From: Zizania palustris
Taxonomy: Eukaryota; Streptophyta; Magnoliopsida; Poales; Poaceae
Assembly: GCA_019279435.1 (NCBI GenBank)
Contig: JAAALK010000084.1
Coordinates: 12,294,916 to 12,358,915 of the forward strand
Length of the DNA: 64,000 nucleotides
Direction of reading: 5' to 3'
The notes under the pieces were generated by a model. The model was not told where the DNA came from and ran no database searches. It saw nothing but the letters and a program-made list of their open reading frames with translations. Position numbers and translations under genes: made by a program. Positions 44,160 to 55,464 of the stretch are shown here, in pieces. Positions within the stretch are counted from its first letter, which is position 1. Each line of letters begins with the position of its first letter.

Positions 44160-45174
44160 CCCTGCAACTGATAAGGGATTAGGAAAATATAGACATTAGT
44201 AGCATAGCTGATCGGCTAGCAAGCCGATGACTGTGGCGTCAAAGATAAAACCATGAACCAGCGCGCCAATTGGCTGAACGACCGATAACCTGAGTTGGCC
44301 CAATCGAGCGAGCACACCATCGGCCGATGGATGAAACAGGATATGCATATAGGCCGATGTGCACCCTTCGACAGTGAATATGATACGGAGATGAATTAAA
44401 GATAACCTATCAACTTGTACTCTCATAGAAATAAATAAAGCATGACAGATAATAGATCTATATCATGGAAATCATCACAATAACTAGATCAGACCTAACC
44501 AAGACAATAGCTAGTCATGATGATCTGAACAATATATTAACAAATCGGGCAAACTTTATTTAGATGAACATACGTCATGAAAATACACAACAGCAAGAGA
44601 TGTCGGACTTAACCTATGAAGCCTCAAGCTATTAAACCCAGATCACTTTAATCTAAGAGATCAAACCCAACTGATGCAGCCTTAGACCTAGCCAAATACA
44701 CCGAGAACAACCGGTGACCGTGCTGTTTTACCATTCTCCTCAAGAGATCGAACTGAATCGATGTAGCCGTGAGGATACTAACCTATTTGGCACGGAAGTC
44801 AGGGATGGCGGGACTCACCTCTTCGCCGAAGATCAAACTGATGAAGCCTAACTACGAGAGACTGATTCCGGCTGGATAACCTTGGGGCACAAGGGTGGTG
44901 ATGCGCCGATCATAGATTGAATGAGAGTTAAACTAATCTAACCTAAGGGGTACATATTTATAGTCTGTAGACTTGCCATCCAAGTAACCTTTCTAGCCGA
45001 TTTCGGATGAATCTATAATCATTGTTGAGCTTATCTCCATCGGCTCCCCTTCTGATCATGTAGCTGTTGCGGACGGACTCCTTTGATTTTCTTTGACCGG
45101 ATATTCCTTGACCTTCTGTTGATCGTGCACCTTCCTTGGTGGGCCTTGGGCTTTAGCAATTCTTGGCGTCAACA
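44160..45174 (-). repeat. 3' LTR of element F (left limit approximate)
   Basis: On the minus strand it starts TGTTGACGCC at 45174, right after a polypurine tract (CTAGGGGGAAATG, 45175-45190 region). It contains many GCCGAT motifs. The TATA box TATAAATA is at 44955-44962. The far end was not resolved; unrelated sequence is reached by about 44.1 kb. Confidence 0.65.
44955..44962 (-). promoter_or_regulatory. TATA box of element F LTR
   Basis: TATAAATA on the minus strand, in context GACTATAAATATGTACCCC, about 215 bp from the LTR start. It is a likely polymerase II promoter. Confidence 0.65.
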
Positions 45175-45511
45175 CATTTCCCCCTAGTTTTAAGGTGTTA
45201 AGAGGCATCTGACGCTTCGAAACTACCAATCATAATTACCTTACGCCTCTAAGTCTTTTCACACGGTCGCCTCATATTCATTGCCATCAGCCGAGAAAAC
45301 TCTTCGCCTTCTCTGCTTCTCCAGGATTGGTTCAACACGTCACCCAAAAAGCCACACTGGTTAATAAGTATCCGGCTTCTCACCCTTCTCTTCTCTACGT
45401 TTTTCCATCTGTACTTCCTTTGCTCCCAACCTACTGGCTTCTAGTGCGCCTTCGATTACTGTCACTTGTCATCTTCTTCTCCCTCGCGTTTCTACGTCCA
45501 GCGACAATGGG

Positions 45512-47269
45512 ATGGCCAACCTTCACGAAGTCCCTAAGGTAGGCCCCGACATTTTCATCTTCTCTGTTCTTCTCGGATACCCTCGACATGTTTTCTTACT
45601 ACGTACTCCTTTTCTTTTTTTCTTTGCATCACTTGCGGGATTAGGTCCTGATTCCCATAGTCGATTATCCTTCTATTTTCTTCTTAGGTTCCATAGGAAA
45701 TCTGGACCCTATTGATTTCATCAACGTCGAGACCCTCCGCATTCCTCTGAAATGTTCCCCCATGAACCCCTCCGTATGGGGCTATGGCTTCAACTACTCC
45801 ACTTCTCCTATCTCCGGCTAGCGCGACTGGTACCTTAGGGTATCGGCTATCTATCGCCCCCTCTGGGATTACATTGACATCGACCATTGTATCTGTCTTT
45901 CTCTCGTTGAACCATACCTCAACGAGCCGATGCTGGCCGCATCTTGTTATTTTTGGTCAGATGCTTTAAATGCCTTCATTTTTGGTCATGGGCCGATGAG
46001 TACTTCTTTGCTTGATGTTTACTTTCTAACCGACCTAGATATCGACTCATTGGCCAATCTCTTTGACTTCCACTATCAACCTTCCTCCCTTCTTAGGGTT
46101 GTGCCAGCCGACAACTGGAACCACTATATTGCAAGGCACAACAAGAAAAATGGTCCTGTAGACACTGTCGAGCATATTGCCTTCTTGAATCTCTGGCTAG
46201 AAGAGTTTGTCTTCTGCATACCAACCTTGGCCCCAACCTTTCAGTTCTGTTTCCTGGCCGAATGGCTGGCCACCGGCACATGAGTTCCACTCGGTCGTTA
46301 TCTCTTTGGGGCGGTATATCGCTTCCTTCATCTAGTATCGGTCGACTTGTCGGCTGATAATTTCATTGACCGTCCCAGGGGCCTTTAGTGGTTCCTCCAA
46401 CTTTGGCTGAATGTATACACCGCTGATGTTGTTGGATGGGCCCCTTTTAGCTAATCACTTTTTCCGACTGATTTTCCAGAATCGGCCATCCCCACTTATC
46501 GTCTTTGCTCTTCTTTAGGTGAGGTGGCGACGTCCCCTTTTACCACCCCTTTTCTTCTGTGGTTTCGGCCGATTTTTTCAAGACCTTTTATCTTGGATTC
46601 TCCAACCAAGTCATCTTGTTCCCTTTCGATTTTTATGTGGAGAACACTTTTCCTAGCCGATTGGTCTTCCCTTATGTGTCCCGGAATGGCGCATCCTTCA
46701 GTATTTTCTTATCAGCCATCTCTCCCTGCTTTCTTCCTACTAACTTCACTAAGGAATGCTCCCATGGATCTTCCTATGAGTTTTACCACCCCTCAGTCTT
46801 TTCCCGCCAACTGGGCTCTGGCCAACTCCCACCTAACCTTTTCTTCATCGGCTAAATCCAAACTCGCGGGAGAGTCTTAAACCCTTGGGAGTGGCGTCGC
46901 CTTTCATGGATGACCGAGGGAATTCATATCGGGGGGCTTGCTTCTTGGACCACCTGCCGAGTGACTTCCCTAACCTTCCTCTGATGGTGGGGCGAGGTGA
47001 AGCAACACGTCTTCAACCGCTCATCACTAGCCTACCGGTTGCGGCTCCACCAAGATGACACCGGCGCAGGTCCTGAGGTAATGTGTGTTTATCTTTACTC
47101 CTCCCTTGATGCTCTTTCTGACTTAGACTTGCTATTTTTAGGACGTCGATCAGGATGCCCCCTTGGTGAGTCTCAATGGCCGACCGATGCAGTACGGGCC
47201 AATATCGGCCTCTACCAACTTGGGTGCTAGCGCCCTCACTCCCACAGCGTGGGCGAATAGAAGAAGGTC
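45512..47269 (+). pseudogene. Antisense plant-mobile-domain (PMD-like) ORF of element F, with an intron
   Basis: The start is probably ATG 45512 (MANLHEVPK). A GTAGGC donor follows at 45539, and an acceptor TTCTTAG lies at 45687. The conserved body reads NVETLRIPLKCSPMNPSVWG, YLNEPMLAASCYFWSDALNA, FIFGHGPMSTSLLDVYFLTD, then ARHNKKNGPVDTVEHIAFLN, LWLEEFVFC, LGRYLFGAVYRFLH and WFLQLWLNVY. This is the pattern of plant mobile domain proteins carried by transposons. A second intron (47078-47141, GTAATG...TTTTTAG) is in phase: GAGPE joins DVDQDAPLVS, ending at TGA 47267-47269. Stops at 46281 and 46387, among others, break it. It lies opposite the pol transcript. Its role in the element is unknown. 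Confidence 0.65.
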
Positions 47270-47530
47270 CTGAATCGCCTGACCACTCCGAGGGAGCTCG
47301 AGAAGATTTTGGAAGGGGGAAACCGACCGAGGTTGCAACCTGGGAGGCTTTGTTAGATACTACCTTGTATAACACTTCTTTTCCTGTGGTTTGGAGAAGA
47401 CAAGTATGTATATATATTTGATTCTTATGCGTTCTCAGTCTTGAGTTTAGGTCTTGCTAGCACTCGATGTCTCAGCATCGACCATCTAAAGGCGATACAA
47501 ATAGTATCGACTATTTTGTACGGAAATCTT
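47270..47530. other. Spacer between antisense ORF and pol of element F
   Basis: Non-coding sequence with CCGACCGAGG, then TATGTATATATATT. It is too short and featureless to call, and is probably Tat 3' untranslated sequence. Confidence 0.3.
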
Positions 47531-50081
47531 TCAAACATTTATCCATACACTTGGGAAGTACTTTTTTAGATACTTTCCATTCAACGCCTTACCAAATACT
47601 TCCCGGTTCATCCCCTCGAAAATAAGCATTGCCAGGCACCACTCGATGTATCCGAAACGTTCCCTCCCAATTAGGGGACCATTTGTCGAACCGATTTTCC
47701 TTCGATCCGATCGGCAAGATAAGCTTCCACACGAGTTCCCCTTGCTCGAATGACTTCAGCACCAGCTTCTTGTCATAGTACCTAGAAACCCTTGCTTTAT
47801 TTTCTTCAACCTTCTCGAGATCTCTTAACCGGACCAGCGTCAAATCATCCAGTCCATCTATCATCAAATTATAATAATCATCGGCTGTAAGTTGGTCTTG
47901 CAATGCGATCCTTCTTCAGCCGATGTTGTTCTCCCATGGTAATACGGCTGCGTGGCCGTATACTAGCTGATATGGCGACACCTAAGTGGACCCGTGATAC
48001 ACCATTCGATAGTCTCAGAGTGCCTCCGATAGAGATTGATGTCAACACCTAGGCTGTTCGTTGATCTTACGCTTTATCAACTTGATCAAACTTTTGTTGG
48101 ATGCCTTTGCGTTCCCATTAGCATGTGCATAGTATGGCGATGAAATTAATATCCTAATTCCCATTTCGGCCCCAAACTGCTGAAATTCTTCTGATATGAA
48201 AATCATTCCCTGGTCCGTGGTGATGGTCTGTGGAATTTCGAACTGATATATTATATGCTCTCTAATAAACACGATGGCATCGGCGAACGTGAATTTCTTG
48301 ATTGGAACGACCTCTACCCATTTTGTGAAGTAATCGGTGGCCACTATTATGAACTTGTGGCCCTTGCTTGACGCTGGGTAAATTTGGCCAATCATGTCGA
48401 TTCTCCATCCTTTGAAAGGCCAAGGCTTGATTATTGGATTCATTTCTGACGCGGGCGCCCTCTGGATCGCCCCGAACTTATGACAATCCTGACACCCCTT
48501 ATAGTATCTTATACAGTCTTCCACCATAGTCGGCCAAAAGTAACCTGCCCTCCACAATAACCATTTCATTTTCTGGGTCGACTGGTGGGTTTCGCATACC
48601 CCATCGTGCACTTCACACATTACTACTTTAGCTTCCTCGGTGCTTATGCATCTGAGGAGAACCCAATCAATCGTCTGGCGATAAAGATCTTCACTAAGCA
48701 GGACATACCTAGTCGCCTGATACTGCAACTTCCTGGGTGCTGATGTTGAAGGGTCCTTCAAATAGTTAATAATATTATACCTCCAATCATCGGCCTCTAT
48801 TTCTGCGATTTTGACTTCAACTGATCTAGCCGTCGGCTTGTACCCTGATGTTGTCTGGGCCAAATCGTTTGCCTCCGAATTTTGCTCCCTCAGGATGTGA
48901 GTGAATGACACACTTCGGAAGCGCGCCATTATAACCTGGCACTGATCATGGTACTCTTTCAGTGTATCATCCTTGCACTCTTACTCATCCATTAGATATT
49001 TTATGATCAATAAGGAATCACTGAGGATTTCAACTGTATCGACCCCCACTTCTTCTAGTAATTGTAACCCTTTTAACACAGCTTCATACTCAGCCTAGTT
49101 ATTGGTGGCAAAGGGCTTGATGGTGTATGTGAACTCAAATGGTGCCCCCAAGGGGAAATGATCACCAGGCCGATACCGCACTGGTGTCGGCATACCGATC
49201 CATCAAATAATAATGTCCATGATACTGGCTCTACATGAGCTACCGTCTTGTCCCTGTGTTGAACTATGAAATCGGATATTGCTTGGCTTTTAATTGCCTT
49301 AGCCGATTCATACTTGAGGTCGAACTCGGTCAAGGCAAGGACCCATTTCCCGATACGTCCCTTCAAAATTGGGGCCGATAGCATATATTTGACAACATCG
49401 GCCTTGCATACTATAGTGCATTCTGTCGAGAGCAGATAATGCCTTAGCTTGGTGCATGTGAAGTATAAACATAAGCAAAGCTTCTCCACCACCGGGTACC
49501 AGGTCTCAGCATCCAAGAGCCTCCTGTTGAGATAGAAAATCACCCGCTCCTTCTTGTCAATCTCCTGAACCAAAACCGCGGCGATGACTTCCTCATCAGC
49601 CGACAAATATAGTTTGAACAGGGTCCCCTTCTATGGCGGTATCAGTACCGGTGGTGAGCTCAAATATTGTTTGATTTTGTTGAATGCCTTCTACTGCCTG
49701 TCTCCCTACACGAATTCATGACCCTTCTTCATCTTCAACATCGACGTGAAAGGCTCTATTTTCTTTGATAGATTGGCTATGAATCTTCTAAGGAAATTTA
49801 TCTTCCCGATCAGTGACTGTAGCTCGGTCTTATCTGTGGGGGTATGGTGTTCTTAATGGCCTCAATACTGCGCTGGCTGATCTCGATCCTTCTTTCATGT
49901 ACGATGAAGCACAAGAATTTCCCTGCCGATACTCCGAAAGCACACTTCTTAGGGTTCATCTTCAGTCCATACTTCCATTCTCTTTCTAATATTTGACGTA
50001 GATCGACCATGTGGTCCTGAACGTCTCTTGACTTGACCACGACGTTGTCATTGTATATCTCTACCAACCGGCCGATCAAGT
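47531..50081 (-). pseudogene. Element F pol: reverse transcriptase end, RNase H, integrase
   Basis: The reverse transcriptase tail (49810-50079) has IYNDN where YIDD is expected, then KYGLKMNPKKCAFGVSAGKF. RNase H (49073-49606) has FYLNRRLLDAETWYP, IGKWVLALTEFDLKY and LLFDGSV. The following frame at 48042-48929 opens with SREANDLA-like REQNSEANDLA. Integrase has HDGVCETHQST and CQDCHKFG, then WRIDMIGQIYP, YFTKWVEVVP, TTDQGMIF and the SSPYYAHANGNAKASNKS segment. These keep the core Asp residues; the Glu lies in a drifted context. The C-terminal part is at 47589-47903 (KWSPNWEGTF), and the end YFPSVWINV stops at 47531-47533. The second Asp of the polymerase active site is lost (N). Confidence 0.82.
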
Positions 50082-50464
50082 AGTGGGTCTACCAAAGCAG
50101 GGTGCTATCTTTTATCTTGACTAGTTGGGGTGGAAGTCGGACTTCTGCACGTATAGTATTGGTTCACTTGACATGGCTATCAAAATGGTTTTAGGCCTTG
50201 GACCATAGGAGTTGGGGTCGAGCACTGGATGCTTCTCCAATGACAAGAGTCACATACAATGTGATTAGCAAGGAGTTGCTTATCTATGTCAACTAGCTTC
50301 TAGCAGTGATTCCAAAGCTCACTAGGAGATAGTGTGACCATGGATCTTGTGCCACTATTAGTCATGAGAGGGAAAGTGAATGGTTTAGATAGTGGAACAT
50401 CTTTTATTGGATAGAAGATAAACATTGCATAGTGCTAAACCTTGCATTTAATATTTTGTAGATT
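50082..50464 (+). other. 5' leader or partial LTR of copia G
   Basis: Non-coding sequence between the truncated element F and the gag ATG at 50465. No primer-binding site (TGGTATCAGAGC) is visible, so either it has decayed or the LTR/leader was truncated. Confidence 0.3.
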
Positions 50465-50988
50465 ATGGCACCTACTATGTCTACTGTTAAGAGCACTCTA
50501 GTTTTTAATTTGTGATCTATTCTTGAACGTGAGAAATTGTCTGGAACAAACTTTATGTAACCTCACCCTGATGAACCAGGATAGGATGCTTCTACAACAA
50601 ACAAGCGTGCTTATGAGAAGCATGCTAGTGATTTCATGGATGTCAGCTATCTGATGCTTGCCTGCATGTCCTCTGAGTTTCAGAAACAATATGGGGAACG
50701 TGATGCTTATGATATGATCATAGGCTTGAAGGGCATGTTTCAAAACCAAGCAAGAGCAGCGAGATACAATGTGTCTAAGTGCTTGTTTGGTAGCAGGCTG
50801 GCTGAAGGGAGCCTAGTGAGCCCTCATGTGATCAAGATAAGTGGTTGCGTGGAGACTCTAGAGAGACCGGGCATTCCACTAGATCCATACCTCGCTATTG
50901 ATGTCATTCTCTAGTCGCTCCCACTGAGCTTTGAGCCGTTCATCATGAATTATAACATGGTTGGACTAGAGAAGACACTAGCTGAGTT
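50465..50988 (+). pseudogene. Copia G gag, N-terminal part
   Basis: It starts at ATG 50465 (MAPTMSTVKS). It then reads ILEREKLSGTNFM, the copia gag signature, and later SYLMLACMSSEFQKQYGERD, AYDMIIGLKGMFQNQARAAR, SKCLFGSRLAEGSLVSPHVI, then LPLSFEPFIMNYNMVGLEKT and LAEF. Stops at about 50510 and 50912 break it. It is cut at 50988 by the Sirevirus LTR; the remainder is at 61011 onward. Confidence 0.8.
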
Positions 50989-53118
50989 TGAGGAGCCATG
51001 CTGAAGAGTATGGGCCTTATGGCTCTAGATGTGATGAGTGATTGTCAATGGAAGTCAAAGAGGACACAAAGAGAGGAGAAGATCTGATGTGTCTAGGCCG
51101 CATGTTTCTCAGGTACACGAGCAGCGAGTGACTGTCGGGCAGAGGGGCCACGAAGTCGGGCTGGCCCAATCCGGGTACATGGGCTAGGAGTAGTAGAGGA
51201 TCTACTAGGCTGTTGATCGGGATTGACTCAGGTATACGGGCGGTGAGCGATTTTTGGGCTGAGGGAGTTGCGGAATCAGGCTGGCCCAATCCGGGTACTC
51301 GCTGCAAAGACGGTGGATGCTTTGTTAGTTTCGGCGTAAAACCGATGACCGACGATCTTAGATCTGACCATTATGAGGCGAAGCCGTAGTCGCTACAAAA
51401 GCTTCGCTTTAGGATAAGTCATCTATATTTAGGAGTTTACTATTTTGCCTTTAGGCCCATAGTCTGTCAGTCGAGTCTGTAAAAATATCCTAAGGGCATT
51501 TATGTCTTTTCCATTTTATTTCAGCGTCTATAAAAACCCTAAGGGTCTTTTGGTATTTTTCCTAGGCTATTGGGCTGCCTATAAATAGGGCCCCAATCCC
51601 TAGGGTTAGGGTTACACTTTCTGAAATCACTTTGCTAATACAAAAGATTGGGTCACATTTAGTTTGTTTTCTTGTTCGTCTTCGGGTGAGCGCCGTCGCC
51701 GTGCTTCTCTCCTACCATCGCTGTTCATCACGAGAGCACATCGAGTAATCACTGAATCAGGTTTTGTTATTCATCTCTTAGACATCAAACGTCATGATGT
51801 GGATTTGTTTTTTCAGTCGCCTCGATGTTCGTGTCATGTTTGGTCTTCTGTTCTGAGTTCGCCGTAGAGATTTTTTACTCTCATAGCCACCACAATCTCT
51901 CTTGCTTGCGCAGCTTTTCCACCGATCATTCTTCTCCTGTTGCTTATTTTATTCGGTAACTAACATTGCTATGTCTCAGACTAGCTAGCAAGCCAGGTGA
52001 TAAGATCTATTTTTATTCTCTCCGTTGTTTCTCGTTTGGTTCTCCAGGCATAGTTTTTTTTCTCCTTCCTACCATAGGCTTCTTTCGGCTTTTAGCCCTG
52101 CTAGCTTGGAGCGTTCAGCAAAGCAGCAGCTATTCAGTCGATAGCTTAGCTAGCTGCAGTCCTAATAGCTAGCACGGTCACACATGGCAGCAGCTAGCCT
52201 GCAGGTCTAGGGAGCTAGTTCAGCCTTGCACGGCTGAAGTGACAAAGCAATTTTTATAGTGCCTCTGGTTTTTGGTGTTGAAATCTGAAGCCAGTGTCTC
52301 GTTTTTCATGCCAGTTGATCTTGTTTAGATATAGTTTTACTCGTCGTGTTTTAGTTTAATTGCTTTTCTATGTTCGGTTAGTCTGCCTCATGCAGTTCGT
52401 TGTCTGGGATGTCAGCTAGCCTGTAGCCTCTGCTCTTGGTAGCCCTTGCATCATGATTTTCGCTGGCGAAGCTAGTTGCTTTTGTCTTGTCTGTTGCAGC
52501 ACGCGGGTTTGATAAGTTATGAGTGTAGCCTGTACGAGGTTTGTGGCTATATGTGTATAGGCCACTGTTTTGTTTAGTCGGATGGTTCGGAGTTTCGTGA
52601 GCAAAGGTGCTCAGCAGACTTCGCTTTCGGAGGGTGAGGTTCGGAGCTTGCATCACAGCCTTCGGGAAGACCCCGACATACATGACTACAGTCTTCGTGT
52701 GATGACTCCGAAGCAGGCTTCGGTAGTATGCTTAGCAGACTTCGACACTGTCTCAACATGCTTCGGTATTGTGTTTTCGAAGCAGGCTTCGTCGAGTATC
52801 GAACTGGAGACAACTTTGAACAGTAAGATCTTCTCTCGTTTCACGTGCTCTTAAATTTAAATGCTTGTGATGATTTACTTTCATGAAGCTTGAATACTCA
52901 TGTCTTGAATGATCTGTTAATCTGCCTTTGAACACTTTGTGGTGTCTTTTTGTTTAGAACACCGATTGTTTTTAGGCTAGATTATTTTCTTGGTTTAGAT
53001 CTGTTAGCTTCAACTGGTTGTCTTTTGAGGTGCGTTGGGTGTTGGGAGTAGGCCATTGATTCGAAAGAATTTTTAGGCGCCCTATTCACCCCCTCTGGTC
53101 GCTACTTTCGGTCCTACA
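50989..53118 (+). repeat. LTR1 of Sirevirus C
   Basis: 2,130 bp, TGAGGAGCC...GGTCCTACA. TATA box at 51580-51587. It holds an imperfect duplicated block (TGGCCCAATCCGGGTAC at about 51164 and 51284). A GC-rich stem and an AT-rich downstream half with TTCG-rich sequence (52570-52800) follow. Open frames on either strand here have no recognised domain. Confidence 0.9.
51580..51587 (+). promoter_or_regulatory. TATA box of Sirevirus LTR1
   Basis: TATAAATA within CTGCCTATAAATAGGGCC, conserved at 58827-58834 in LTR2. It is followed by CCCTAGGGTTAGGGTTA. Confidence 0.75.
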
Positions 53119-53120
53119 AG

Positions 53121-53132
53121 TGGTATCAAAGT
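53121..53132 (+). promoter_or_regulatory. Primer-binding site of Sirevirus C (first copy)
   Basis: TGGTATCAAAGT lies two bases after LTR1. It is a one-mismatch version of the copia initiator tRNA-Met site (TGGTATCAGAG). Confidence 0.8.
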
Positions 53133-53183
53133 CTGGTTAGGGTTTTTCCATACCTTAACCAGTTCTAAACCCAGGTAGTGATC

Positions 53184-54150
53184 ATGACTTCTTCTGGAAA
53201 GGTCCCGTCCTTGGAAGCTTATGGCTATAATTATTGGAAGACTCACATGCGAGCCTATCTCATGTGCCAAAGCTCGGATATTTGGGACATTTGTGTTCAC
53301 GCTACTTTTACCATATTGCCTGTTGCTAAGCGTAATTCTCCTGATATTATCGCCCAACATCAGAACAACAACAAAGAAGTGAACATTTTGTTTTCTAGTT
53401 TAGGTCCCACTGAATTTGAGCGTGTGAGCCATCTCACCACTACTAGAGAGATCTAGGCTACCCTCCAGGCACACCATGAGGGGACAGCCCAGGTCAAGGC
53501 TCGGCTCTATCAGACCTACCGGTGTGAATATGAAAATTTCACACAGAATCTGGGTGAATCTGTTGAAGCCTTGTTTGGTCGTTTTCAATCGATCATCAAC
53601 AAGCTTCGAGGCAACAAGGCCGAGGAAGTTCAGCTGGTCTCAGATCATGAGCAGGTGCTCAAGGTTCTCCATAACTTGGACCCTAAGATCTGGGAGATCA
53701 AGGTATCCTCTATCATTGAGAGCACCTCTTATGATACCTTGACAATTTCTGAGTTGTTCAGCAAGCTCAAGGCCACAGAGATTGATATTCAGGAGGAAGC
53801 GGGTTGAGAGAGTAGAGAGAGCTTGTGGTGGGCAAGAGCAGTTCTACCAGTAGGCTGGTAGACCGAGAGTTCCTCGACACGGGGAGAGGCTAGAGGCTAG
53901 GTCACATCGTGTAGGTGGTGGTAGAGGAGATGACTTTCATGCCCGTGCTCCAGATGGTGGTGTTCACTCCGGCAGAGCTCTAGGTCATTTTGGATACGGC
54001 TTTGGACCTCGTGGCTGAGACTTTAGGTAGAACCGAGGATCGCGCTTTGAGCCGCACTTTGGTCCAGACTCTTACAATGCTTCCTGCTTTCCTTTCTTTG
54101 AGAAGATGGCTCGACACTGGTTTAGCTTTTTTGCTAAACCTAGTGCCGAA
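53184..54150 (+). pseudogene. Sirevirus C gag (first copy)
   Basis: ATG 53184 starts MTSSGKVPSLEAYGYNYWKT, with the copia gag hallmark NYWK...MRAYL. It continues SSLGPTEFERVSHLTTTREI, then a TAG at 53455, QVKARLYQTYRCEYENFTQN, LGESVEALFGRFQSIINKLR, and EVQLVSDHEQVLKVLHNLDP to the stop at 53805-53807. Degenerate Gly/Arg-rich and cysteine-poor sequence follows to about 54150. The equivalent frame in the second copy lacks the TAG but has others. Confidence 0.8.
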
Positions 54151-54179
54151 CCATTTGCTCCCTCTTACATCCACTGATC

Positions 54180-55390
54180 ATGTAGGATCGAGGACTAGAG
54201 GACGTGTGGATCATGGATTCAGGTTGCTCTCGCCACATGATGGGACATCGCAGATGGTTCTCCAGTCTCTCTCCCCCGAGCTCTAAGGAATACATCACCT
54301 TCGGGAATAGTGGTCAAGGGAAAGTACACGGCATTGACTCAATTCGCATCTTAGACCATTTCTCTTTGAAGAATGTTGCTTTGGTTGGAAATTTGAACTT
54401 CAATTTGATTTCTATTTCGCAACTTCTTGAGGATGGTTTGGAGGTTCGTTTTAAGAAGGGCATGTCTTCTGTGGTTGATTCTAGAAGATCTTTGGTTTGC
54501 CAGATCTTACCCTTCGGTAAGGTTTTTGGATTGACTTCTCTAGTTCTTTTGGCCCTTCTCGCTGTTTGATTGTTGGATCCTCTTTTGAGCTCTGGAAGTG
54601 GCATAGGAGGTTAGGCCATTTGAGCTTTGATCTGCTAGTCAGATTGAGCTCTATGGACCTCATCCGAGGATTGCCCAAGCTTAAGATGGAAAAGGATCTA
54701 GTTTGCCATCCCTGTCATCATAGGAAAATGGTTGCCGCTTCTCACTCACCTGTGACTCAGGTTATGACTTCATACCCGAGAGAGCTATTACACATGGACA
54801 CTGTTGGTCCAGCTCAGGTACGCTCAATCGGTGGGAAGTGGTACGCACTTGTGATCATTGACAATTTTTCTCGATTCTCGTGGGTTTTCTTCTTGGAGTC
54901 TTAGATGCGATCAATTCACTCTGACAATGGCTCTGAGTTCAAGAACTCTCAGTTTGTCAGCTTCGGTAGTGATCAGGGTCTTGATCATCAGTTTTCTGCT
55001 CCTTACACTCCCCCATAGAATGGCGTTGTGGAACGAAAGAACCGCACGCTAGTCGAGATGACCAGGATGATGCTCGATGAACACATGACTCCTAGGCACT
55101 TTTGGGCTAAAGCCATGAACACGGCTTGCTATCTGGCCAACCGCATTTTTCGTAGAGCTTACTTAGGTAAGATTTCATATGAGTTGTGATTTGGCAGACA
55201 GCCCAAGGTGAGCCACTTGCGAGCGTTTGGCTGCAAGTGCTTTGTGCTCAAGAAGGGAGGGCATTTGAACAAGTTTGAGTCTCGTTGCTGGGATGGATTT
55301 TTTCTTGGTTATGCTTTGCATTCTCGAGGCTTCCGTGTTTGGAACCTCGACTCCCAGCAGCTTGTCGAGACTCGGCGATCTTTCTGAGAG
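54180..55390 (+). pseudogene. Sirevirus C protease and integrase
   Basis: Protease: WIMDSGCSRHMMG at 54208, with catalytic D-S-G. FGNSGQGKVHGI and the NFNLISISQLLEDG segment follow, then a stop at 54567-54569. GAG-pre-integrase: WKWHRRLGHLSFDLLVRLS, then CHPCHHRKM. Integrase: HMDTVGPAQVRSIGGKWYAL, FSRFSWVFFLES, a stop and an apparent loss of about 20-25 residues, then SIHSDNGSEFKN and SAPYTPP, and NGVVERKNRTLVEM. A C-terminal FGCKCFVLKKGGHLNKFESR segment follows. The DDE residues remain visible, but the frame is broken by stops at 54902 and 55016, among others. Confidence 0.8.
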
Positions 55391-55464
55391 AACTTTGTGC
55401 TCTTCTGTTGACTCACTTGCTGTGTTTGCTGAGTCTGCATTTGTTGCCTCTTTTGAGCCCAGAG

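Larger units (their letters stand above)
44160..50081 (-). mobile_element. Tat-lineage gypsy element F, 3' half, minus strand
   Basis: On the minus strand: the C-terminal end of reverse transcriptase, RNase H, integrase, a 3' region with an antisense plant-mobile-domain ORF, a polypurine tract and the 3' LTR. It is truncated at 50081 inside reverse transcriptase, where homology stops abruptly at LIGRLVEIY. The layout is the same as element D, but the antisense ORF is of a different kind. Confidence 0.8.

Noticed and set aside
51588..51616. Telomere-like GGGTTAGGGTTA after the Sirevirus TATA box
   Set aside because: Only two short units, not the plant TTTAGGG type, and present at the same place in both LTRs. 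It is part of the LTR leader.
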